Assembly (NCBI GenBank): GCA_904420015.1
Contig: CAJFTS010000041.1
Span: 1-48,192, forward strand
DNA: 48,192 nt
Source: an uncultured Clostridia bacterium
GTDB taxonomy: Bacteria; Bacillota; Clostridia; Oscillospirales; Acutalibacteraceae
Reading direction: 5' to 3'
Position numbers and translations under genes: made by a program. Under the pieces are notes generated by a model. It was not told the origin of the DNA. It saw nothing but the letters and a program-made list of their open reading frames with translations, and searched no databases. Below are positions 1-6,149 of the stretch, piece after piece. Each line of letters opens with the position of its first letter. Position 1 is the first letter of the stretch.

Positions 1-1
1 C

Positions 2-112
2 CTCAATCCTTTCCGCTACCGGGGGTATTACTACGATCAAGAATCCGGGCTCTACTACCTCAATTCCAGGTACTATGATCCTGAAACTTGCCGGTTTATC
101 AATGCGGATTAA
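2..112 (+). pseudogene. RHS-repeat core protein, C-terminal end only
   Basis: Reading frame 2 enters from the left edge and encodes 36 residues ending in the hallmark RHS core signature: YRGYYYDQESGLYYLNSRYY, then DPETCRFINAD, then a TAA stop at 110-112. In intact RHS proteins this motif closes the YD-repeat shell and is followed directly by a Pro-Gly-rich linker and a variable toxic tip. Here the frame stops right after INAD, so the core has lost its in-frame tip or this is a truncated copy. The tip-like open frame that follows overlaps it in another frame. The 5' part lies outside the window. The motif identity is certain; whether the gene is functional cannot be judged. Confidence 0.85.
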
Positions 113-573
113 CAATGGGAATGGCTGTAGCAAATTTGTATCATTTCTTACCTTTGACCAGTTTGATGATGACTCATGCTTTATATGGGTATGGTTTGGA
201 ACCATCACAATCATTACAAAATGAAATAGTAAGATACATTATAAATTCCGCTGAGCTTGACAATATTGTTCAGCAATGCAAAATAAACGCAGAGGGGGAT
301 AGATTCTACTTTTCTTCAAGAGACATTGAATTTGATTCAACTGCCGATTTGTTTCTTAGCATTCACAAAGCAATCATAAATGTTAATGGTTGGAAAGGTC
401 AGAATGGCCTCTGGAGTATTTACGTTATGGTGTTTGATACATATGATTTTGCTGTAATAGCAAAATCAGGTTTAACAGCGTATATTAATAATTATGCTTT
501 TATTCTCCAAGAGTCAGGAGCACTCATCCCCTATAAATGGCGTGTAACATTTTCGTATAAGGAGCCTGCTTAA
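88..573 (+). CDS. RHS tip-like C-terminal domain, displaced from its core frame
   Basis: The open frame gives 161 aa from TTG at 88, or about 152 aa from ATG at 115. It overlaps the end of the RHS core in a different frame and has no good ribosome-binding site, which suggests it was once translated as the tip of an RHS protein. It looks like one domain, with a C-terminal stretch around WSIYVMVFDTYDF and a final strand KWRVTFSYKE. This resembles C-terminal domains that I recall at the ends of clostridial RHS proteins, but I cannot name the family or an activity. The lipoprotein gene starts 2 bp after its stop, the usual spacing for a tip and its immunity gene. A frameshift or recombination joint near 110 is likely. 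Confidence 0.55.
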   Translation: MPVYQCGLTMGMAVANLYHFLPLTSLMMTHALYGYGLEPSQSLQNEIVRYIINSAELDNIVQQCKINAEGDRFYFSSRDIEFDSTADLFLSIHKAIINVNGWKGQNGLWSIYVMVFDTYDFAVIAKSGLTAYINNYAFILQESGALIPYKWRVTFSYKEPA

Positions 574-575
574 CT

Positions 576-950
576 ATGAAAAGAATATTGATATTTTGTA
601 CTGCACTTGTAATAAGCATAAGTCTAACATCCTGTTCAAAATACCTCATAGGACAAGGTACCGTTGATGCATTTGGAGACAATCGTTTTTATCTTACGAA
701 AGATGAATTTAGTGAAAACTCATTTGTGTTACATGATTACGAGCGTACTCCTATTGAGGGAGCAGTTGATTCAGGTATTCATAAGTATGGGGAATACTCT
801 TATATCTATACGATTGGAGACAAAGGGTATACAAAGGTCAACGAGAAAACAGGGGAAATCAGACAGAGTGAGTCACTGGAAGATTTCTCCCAAGACGATC
901 AGGCGATCTTTCGGCAATTAGAGCAAAATGAGGCTGGTTTTGAAAAGTGA
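576..950 (+). CDS. small lipoprotein, candidate immunity partner of the RHS tip
   Basis: This 124-aa protein begins with a lipoprotein signal: a MKR start, a hydrophobic stretch and the lipobox LTSC with Cys at about residue 20. The mature part is hydrophilic and rich in Tyr, Asp and Glu, with no domain I recognise. The gene begins two bases after the RHS tip-like frame ends, so both would sit on one transcript. Lipid-anchored proteins just downstream of a polymorphic toxin tip are often immunity proteins. That role is an inference from position only. It could equally be an unrelated lipoprotein. Confidence 0.65.
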   Translation: MKRILIFCTALVISISLTSCSKYLIGQGTVDAFGDNRFYLTKDEFSENSFVLHDYERTPIEGAVDSGIHKYGEYSYIYTIGDKGYTKVNEKTGEIRQSESLEDFSQDDQAIFRQLEQNEAGFEK

Positions 951-962
951 CACAAGAAGGAT

Positions 963-985
963 GGCCTAGAAATCTAGGCCCTCCA
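963..985 (+). terminator. hairpin after the lipoprotein gene
   Basis: An 8-bp perfect stem (GGCCTAGA / TCTAGGCC) with a 2-base centre lies 13 bases after the lipoprotein stop and is followed by a pyrimidine-rich but T-poor stretch. It is a likely though weak intrinsic terminator. Confidence 0.45.
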
Positions 986-1220
986 TTTCCTTTGATGTTC
1001 AGTATAATAAAAGTAAATTTCGCTTTGCTATTAAAGAATTTACATTGGACCATGCTGGCGCGGACAACATTGGTATTTGCTCATGGTATATAATCAAATC
1101 CAGGCTTTCCGCCTCAGCATTGAACACCGCCGCGCTTTTCGTCCACCCGGTGCGAATACCTGGAAGGGAGTGCGCCCAATTCCGCCCCTCTCGTCCAATC
1201 GGTGCAGGTAAGCTCCCCAA

Positions 1221-1889
1221 ACCTGCCGGTTTATCCATGCGGATGGGCTTATTTATTGCGAAGATGCCATCCCTTCGAATTTATTTAAGTACTGCGATAA
1301 TAATCCGATAAAAAGTATTGATTTAGATGGATATTGGACTTTTGGTTTTAACATTAACATTAATGCTATTTTTGGAATAGGTATTTCTTATTCAATTGGT
1401 TTATATTGGGATGGCTATGGCAACCTGGTTATCCAAACTTCTAATTGTGATTTTACAGACGAAAGTGGAGGCTTTGGATTATTCACTATTGGTGCCGGTA
1501 TAGCGACTCAGGCTACAGTAGTAGATACTGTTTATGATCTAGAAGGAACGGGGCTTTCCGTAGGTGGTTCTATAGGCGCTCCTGTATATCTTGGTGCAGA
1601 TGTTTTGTTTTTGGGAGATAATGCAAATATCGAAAGCAATCCGAATGCATATCCGCAAGGATTAGGGTGCAATATAGGTATCGGTGCCGGTATTGATGGT
1701 CATGCGCTAAGAACGCAGACCCATACAATATCAGGACATTTAAGATCTCTTGTAGACCAAGTAGATGCTGAAATTGGATTGACACAACAAGAAAATCAGA
1801 TTTTATTGAATGCAGTTAAGACACATCCTAACTATACATATGCGGATGTAAAAAGAGCAGCAAATTATTACTTCCCATTAAAGATATGA
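1221..1889 (+). pseudogene. orphan RHS tip 2: core fragment plus glycine-rich C-terminal domain
   Basis: Frame 3 is open from a stop at 1209 to TGA at 1887-1889. It starts with a short RHS core remnant, TCRFIHADG, continues with SNLFKYCDNNPIKSIDLDG (the usual NLFAYCNNNP..DxxG linker of RHS proteins), and then runs into a glycine- and beta-rich domain (SYSIGLYWDGYGN, FTIGAGIATQ, NIGIGAGIDG) with a helical end around GLTQQENQILLNAV. No start codon or RBS precedes the core remnant; the first in-frame start noted is near 1605. This is therefore a silent tip cassette, of the type that recombines into an expressed RHS gene. The domain is homologous to the next module at 2206-2745. Its activity is unknown. 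Confidence 0.75.
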
Positions 1890-1898
1890 GGTGAAAAT

Positions 1899-2230
1899 AT
1901 GAATTCCATAAAAAAAGAAGTTTCTTCAAAACATGGCTTTTATCACTCCTATGGATAGTAGGTGCAATTGTTTTCATACTTATTCTTACTGTATTAATTA
2001 ATAATTCAACGATTCACTTAAATACCGCTTATCTTACGCTGATTCTTGGTCTTGGTTTTGGAGGGACCGGAATTCAGTTAGCAATTGGGTATACAAAAAT
2101 AAATGATTGGAGTTTCCCTTTCGATTTCGGAATACCAATAAAACCGGCTTATTGTGCCGGAATAATAATTACTCTATTTGTTTGCATTTTTTCAATAGGT
2201 CACGCGATTATACATTTAGTACAAATATAA
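1899..2230 (+). pseudogene. small membrane protein (candidate immunity), frameshifted in an A-run
   Basis: ATG at 1899 has a good GAGGTG site 6 bases upstream and lies 9 bp after tip 2. The frame breaks after about 19 codons. Adding one A to the run of seven A (1910-1916) restores a single frame to TAA at 2228-2230, encoding a hydrophobic protein of about 110 aa with three likely membrane segments (WLLSLLWIVGAIVFILILTV, a central Gly-rich segment, and GIIITLFVCIFSIGHAII). Its position after a tip cassette fits an immunity protein. The shift could be a real inactivation, slippage at the A-run, or a sequencing error. The 3' end runs straight into the third tip module. Confidence 0.6.
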
Positions 2231-2745
2231 ATGCTACTTTCATACTTGGCGTCTCTTACTCAATCGGTGTCTATTGGGATGATAAAGGAAACGTACAGTT
2301 TCTTATGTCTCCTGAAGCGCATGTTGGAGTAGTTAGTGCGGGGATTGGTTTGTTCTACCAAAGAACTGAATTAGAGACCGTCGATCATTTAATTGGAAAG
2401 TCCTACAATTTTGGTTTTACCGGTGGTGCGGCTGGTTATTTAGGGGGTGACGCAATTTTCCAAGCAGGTGAAGAACATGAATATGACCCTCCCATCGGCG
2501 GACAAGTAAATGGAGGAATTGGTGTAGGGACAGATATACATGGCGGGGTCAGTTATACAATGAAGGTGCCAACTATGCCGACATATTATTACTATATGAA
2601 AGCACATGATATGAAAGTCCAGTACGGCTTAACCGAATCGGAAGAACGGTTCTTAGCAGGAAAACTAATACTATGTGATTCTTGGAGGGATGAAGATGTA
2701 GAGCGGGCAATGGTATTCTGGTTTCCGGTAAAAGCCATGCGTTAG
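2107..2745 (+). pseudogene. orphan tip 3: homologue of the tip 2 domain, without RHS core
   Basis: An open frame of 212 aa starts at TTG 2107, but sequence resembling tip 2 begins only near 2206 (DYTFSTNINATFILGVSYSIG, aligned with the tip 2 stretch NININAIFGIGISYSIG). The first 33 codons are a shadow of the preceding membrane-protein gene. The rest is again glycine-rich and ends with a short helical region (GLTESEERFLAGKLILCDSW) and a FWFPVK tail like the YYFPLK end of tip 2. No RHS core or convincing RBS precedes it, so it appears to be a tip fragment fused to the end of the neighbouring gene by recombination. The functional family is unknown. Confidence 0.6.
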
Positions 2746-2762
2746 AGAGGTGGTAAAACTTT

Positions 2763-3068
2763 ATGAAGGCGATGCGTTATCATTATATGGCTTTGCTTTG
2801 GTTTGCCGTTTGGTTTGTCATCATTATTTTTGTTGCCTTACTTACACAACGAGATGGGAAAATATATCCTCCTCTTTTAACGGGGCTTTTAGCAGTAACT
2901 TCCGGAGGCATGACCGTGATCTATATCCGAGGTTTCTGGAGGATTACAGATTGGGGGGAAAACAAAACAACACTACAGTGTGTTTTTTTCTTGCTCATGT
3001 TGTTATTAGGTTTTTTTACCATATTATGTGGCTATACGGTTATTGAATATCTCATTGAACATGCTTAA
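2763..3068 (+). CDS. small membrane protein, candidate immunity protein of tip 3
   Basis: The frame gives 101 aa from ATG 2763, with an AGAGAGGTGG site about 10 bases upstream, and starts 17 bp after tip 3. Three hydrophobic segments are visible (ALLWFAVWFVIIIFVALL near residues 9-26, a weaker one near 35-53, and VFFLLMLLLGFFTILCGYTVI near the C-terminus). It repeats the arrangement seen after tip 2: a tip domain followed by a small membrane protein. It has no recognisable domain. The proposed immunity role rests on this repeated gene order. Confidence 0.6.
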   Translation: MKAMRYHYMALLWFAVWFVIIIFVALLTQRDGKIYPPLLTGLLAVTSGGMTVIYIRGFWRITDWGENKTTLQCVFFLLMLLLGFFTILCGYTVIEYLIEHA

Positions 3069-3307
3069 TGTAAAGGAACCGAAAAGGCCCGTCCAGACGC
3101 AGTTTTCCTATACTGCCGCCCTGCTCCGGCGGCTGGGATCGGCCCGGCTAAATTAGGATGATGGCTATATGGGAAGGCGAATGGCATTCCATTGCACAGC
3201 TTTGGGAAAGCCCCCTTCCCTGACGTATGCTGACAATCATAAATATGCCGCCGGTTCCGGACCACATGCCTCCTTGCGAGCATCTGTACGATTGATAGAA
3301 AAGGGAG

Positions 3308-3706
3308 ATGGACGTTTTGCAAAAAGCCTTAAAAATCGGCAGAATCCTGTTATCGGTTGTCGCGGTCATCGTGTTTGCTTATGGAATGATCCAATTTATG
3401 ATTGTCTCGTTACAGTCGGTCCGAGATTATAAAAGGGAGATATCGCAAGGGAGAGTGACCAGCAGCGGCATTGTTGTGTATGAAGAAGAGAGACTTAAGG
3501 GGCCCATATCGGATGATGGTTCTTCTCGATTTTATGGTTTACTTGGTTTTGCGGGAGGTGCATTGTTTGTCTTAGTTAATATTCGTTCAATAATTCGCTT
3601 TGGCGCCGAACAGAACCGGTATTACCAGGAAGAACGGCAGGCAAAAAAAGAGCAGAGGCGAAAAGAAAGGGAAGAAAAGCAATCCGGCACAGACCAATTC
3701 CCCTGA
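3308..3706 (+). CDS. small two-pass membrane protein with basic C-terminal tail
   Basis: The frame starts at ATG 3308, with a GGGAG-like site just upstream, and encodes 132 aa. It has a membrane segment at about residues 12-34 (ILLSVVAVIVFAYGMIQFMI), an external loop with EEERLKGPISDDGSS, a second segment near 80-95 (LLGFAGGALFVLVNI), and a highly charged Lys/Arg/Glu tail (QAKKEQRRKEREEKQ). It is not a family I can name. It lies at the end of the RHS tip cluster, so it may be another immunity-type protein. The 240 bp before it (3069-3307) hold no gene that I can support. Confidence 0.6.
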   Translation: MDVLQKALKIGRILLSVVAVIVFAYGMIQFMIVSLQSVRDYKREISQGRVTSSGIVVYEEERLKGPISDDGSSRFYGLLGFAGGALFVLVNIRSIIRFGAEQNRYYQEERQAKKEQRRKEREEKQSGTDQFP

Positions 3707-3839
3707 AAATCCAGGCAAAGCTTATTGCCATGCCCGGCTGTCTGTATTATTATAGTGTATCGGTATGTAGAATAAGCCGTACTGCTTCTAAATAGCGGCA
3801 GCTTTCCGGTTGCAGCGGGCTTTTTGGTTTCTTCAGCCG

Positions 3840-3916
3840 AACAGGCATTCCCTTGTGCAAAGCACATCCGAACGGCCTGTTTATCCTATCCTTGAGGAGG
3901 GGGCCCTCGCTTTTTC
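3840..3916 (+). promoter_or_regulatory. structured leader with terminator-like hairpin before the permease gene
   Basis: A 7-bp outer stem (AACAGGC 3840-3846 with GCCTGTT 3875-3881) encloses a 5-bp hairpin, TGTGC-AAA-GCACA. It is followed at about 3896-3916 by GAGGGGGCCCTC and a T-rich run. This order of aptamer-like fold then terminator 35 bp before a transporter gene suggests an attenuator or riboswitch, but I do not recognise a known class. Confidence 0.3.
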
Positions 3917-3951
3917 TTGCTGTTCAATTGGCTGGAAGCGGGCGTTGTTTG

Positions 3952-5082
3952 ATGAAGTATAATCGAATCAAGAATGTTTTTTCCTTTTTAAAAAATGAAA
4001 CGGTCCTCACGGTTTCCGTTGTCCTCGCCTTACTGTCATGCTTGTTGGTCCCTCCCAGCATTGCCTATTTTTCTTATATTGACTGGGATACGCTGGCGCT
4101 CTTGTTCAGCTTGATGGCGATTACAAAAGGTTTGCAGAAAGCCAATTTCTTCGTCTGTATGGCAAACCGTCTGCTCAAGAGGATCCAGACAACGCGGGCC
4201 ATGCTGTTTCTTCTGGTTTTTTTGCCTTTCCTGTTCAGCATGGTCATTACAAACGACGTCGCTTTAATCGCCTTTGTTCCATTTGGCCTTACCCTGTTGA
4301 AGCTGGTGGGACAGGAACGCTTGATGGTGCCGCAGGTCGTGCTGCAAACAATCGCCGCAAACCTCGGCAGCATGCTGACACCTATGGGGAACCCTCAAAA
4401 CCTCTATTTATATCACAAATCCGGGATGGGGTTTGGGGAATTCTGCGGGCTGATGCTTCCGTATGTCCTTGCGGCGGCGGCCGGCCTGGCGTTGGCGATC
4501 CTTTTCATTAAGCCGGTTCGCCTCTTGGCTGTTCCCCTGTCCGCCGAATTGGGAAGCGCAAAAGCGCTGCTGTGCTATGCTGCGGGGTTTGGGCTGTGCC
4601 TGCTCGGGGTTTTCAAATTGCTCTCTCCTGTGGTGATCGCAGCTGCTGTGGCCGCCGCTTTGCTCCTTTTCGACCGCAGGCTGCTGGTATCCATCGACTA
4701 TTCCCTGCTGGGGACATTTCTTGCCTTTTTTGTTTTTGTGGGAAACGTCGCGCAAATGGAAGGGGTCCAAAGCTTCCTGGCCTCGGTTTTGGAGGGCCGC
4801 ATTGAATTGGTCTCCATTTTGGCCAGCCAGGTAATCAGCAATGTGCCGGCCTCCCTGCTGTTATCGGGCTTTACTTCCCAATGGCAGGCTTTAATCATCG
4901 GGTGTAATTTTGGGGGCCTGGGGACGTTGATCGCTTCCATGGCGAGCCTGATTTCCTATAAAATGGTGGTAAAAGAATATCCCGGACAGCGCAAACAATA
5001 TTTTTGGTGCTTTACCCTTTTCAATATTGGTTTCCTTATCATTCTGTTTTTGCTATACGCATTGCTTAAAGCTTTGGCCTAA
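3952..5082 (+). CDS. SLC13/ArsB-type anion permease
   Basis: This is a hydrophobic protein of 376 aa with about ten membrane segments. The pattern is that of the ion-transporter (CitMHS/ArsB/SLC13) superfamily: DWDTLALLFSLMAITKGL in the first half, then VITNDVALIAFVPFG and LTPMGNPQNLYLYHKSG, and a matching second-half motif SQVISNVPASLLLSGF. The paired NDVA..GNPQN and SNVPA motifs are the re-entrant, substrate-binding loops of this fold. The substrate (dicarboxylate, arsenite or other anion) cannot be decided. The frame is open back to 3853, but those residues look non-coding, so I place the start at ATG 3952; its RBS is poor. It stands alone. Confidence 0.8.
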   Translation: MKYNRIKNVFSFLKNETVLTVSVVLALLSCLLVPPSIAYFSYIDWDTLALLFSLMAITKGLQKANFFVCMANRLLKRIQTTRAMLFLLVFLPFLFSMVITNDVALIAFVPFGLTLLKLVGQERLMVPQVVLQTIAANLGSMLTPMGNPQNLYLYHKSGMGFGEFCGLMLPYVLAAAAGLALAILFIKPVRLLAVPLSAELGSAKALLCYAAGFGLCLLGVFKLLSPVVIAAAVAAALLLFDRRLLVSIDYSLLGTFLAFFVFVGNVAQMEGVQSFLASVLEGRIELVSILASQVISNVPASLLLSGFTSQWQALIIGCNFGGLGTLIASMASLISYKMVVKEYPGQRKQYFWCFTLFNIGFLIILFLLYALLKALA

Positions 5083-5152
5083 ACTTTGATAAATTATAAT
5101 GGTTCCTGTAATGCGGCGCCAAACTTTCTAGGAAAACGATTCTGCATGAAAT

Positions 5153-5181
5153 AACGGAGAGTTATTTGAAAACTCCCCGTT
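5153..5181. repeat. inverted repeat in the permease-TetR spacer
   Basis: AACGGAGAGTT and AACTCCCCGTT form an 11-bp dyad with one mismatch around a 7-base loop. It lies 70 bp after the permease stop and has no T-run, so it could be a weak terminator or a mRNA-end hairpin. The rest of 5083-5327 shows nothing I can support. Confidence 0.35.
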
Positions 5182-5327
5182 GTCGGCCACGTTCCACATA
5201 AACCCGCCCCAACAGTCATTTTGTTAGGCGCTATCCACCCTCCCTCATCACAATAAACTGGGAATTTTCTTTGCAGCTAAGTTAAGCCGCATAGGAAGTC
5301 CGCTTCCCGAATAGCGTTTTATCCCCC

Positions 5328-5381
5328 TTGACAGAGCACGCCGGCCGGTGTATTATAACATCGTTACATATCACTGTTATA
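5328..5381 (+). promoter_or_regulatory. promoter and candidate operator of the TetR gene
   Basis: TTGACA (5328-5333), a 17-base spacer and TATTAT (5351-5356) make a near-consensus sigma-A promoter. The dyad TATAACA (5354-5360) N14 TGTTATA (5375-5381) covers the -10 and transcription start, where a TetR-family regulator would bind to repress itself. The promoter is well supported; the operator is inferred. Confidence 0.7.
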
Positions 5382-5392
5382 CGGAGACGGTT

Positions 5393-6010
5393 ATGCAAGA
5401 TCATTCATCAGTCACATTGGATAAGATTCAACAGGCGGCCTTGGACGAGTTTTCCGAAAAAGGTTTTCGCGGAGCGTCTCTGCGCCAGATTGTGAAACAC
5501 GCTGGGGTGACCACCGGTGCCTTCTACGGCTATTTTTCCAGCAAAGAGGCTTTGTTTGCGTCGATCGTAGAGCCCCATGCCGCCGCTTTAATGGGCAGGT
5601 TTATGGAAGCGCAAAGTTCCTTTGCCGAGCTGCCCGAAAAAGAACAACCGGAGCACCTTGGAGTGGAATCGGGATCTTATCTCCATTGGATGGTGGATTA
5701 CATTTGCCGGCACCGGGAGCCGGTAAAGCTGTTGTTGTGCCGGGCGGAAGGCACTTACTACGAATCTTTTATCCACAATATGGTGGAGGTCGAGGTGGAA
5801 TCCACGCTGCAATATATGCAGGTGCTTCGCCGTCTGGGGCAGGATGTACCAAACCTGGACCGGCAGATGTGTCATATTCTTGCCAGCGGCATGTTTAGCG
5901 GCATTTTTGAGGTGGTCATCCATGATATGCCTTATGAACAGGCGATGCGCTATGTGAACCAGCTGCGGGATTTTTATACCGCCGGCTGGATGAAACTGAT
6001 GACACCATGA
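5393..6010 (+). CDS. TetR/AcrR-family transcriptional regulator
   Basis: The protein has 205 aa. Its N-terminal TetR helix-turn-helix spans about residues 9-55, with the typical run IQQAALDEFSEKGFRGASL, QIVKHAGVTTGAFYGYF and SSKEALF. The C-terminal ligand domain is not assigned. ATG 5393 is chosen because GGAG sits 6 bases upstream and because an earlier start would lie inside the promoter. It precedes and is co-oriented with two ABC exporter genes, and it probably controls them and itself. The inducer is unknown, although drugs or small metabolites are usual for this arrangement. Confidence 0.9.
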   Translation: MQDHSSVTLDKIQQAALDEFSEKGFRGASLRQIVKHAGVTTGAFYGYFSSKEALFASIVEPHAAALMGRFMEAQSSFAELPEKEQPEHLGVESGSYLHWMVDYICRHREPVKLLLCRAEGTYYESFIHNMVEVEVESTLQYMQVLRRLGQDVPNLDRQMCHILASGMFSGIFEVVIHDMPYEQAMRYVNQLRDFYTAGWMKLMTP

Positions 6011-6076
6011 CCGCCATTAAATTGTGAGCAGCGATCTGCGCAGGATACATTCTGCTCCGAAATAGGCAGAGCGATT

Positions 6077-6100
6077 GAGGGGAATGATCCCCTTCTTTTT
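6077..6100 (+). terminator. intrinsic terminator after the TetR gene
   Basis: AGGGG-AATGAT-CCCCT followed by TCTTTTT, 67 bases after the regulator stop. The stem is short but GC-rich and the T-run is good. Confidence 0.6.
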
Positions 6101-6108
6101 CCTTCGAA

Positions 6109-6126
6109 AGTTAGTTTTGACTAACT
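6109..6126. promoter_or_regulatory. operator-like dyad before the ABC operon
   Basis: AGTTAG-TTTTGA-CTAACT is a perfect 6+6 dyad 24 bases before the first ABC gene start. Its size and position fit a repressor site (TetR, or a metal regulator of DtxR type). It does not match the dyad at the TetR promoter, so which protein binds is open. Confidence 0.45.
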
Positions 6127-6149
6127 ATCATAAACAAGGAGGTCATCCA

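Noticed and set aside
3069-3307. Short frame resembling another RHS fragment between the membrane-protein genes
   Set aside because: The readings in this stretch have no YD-repeat or INAD-like motif.
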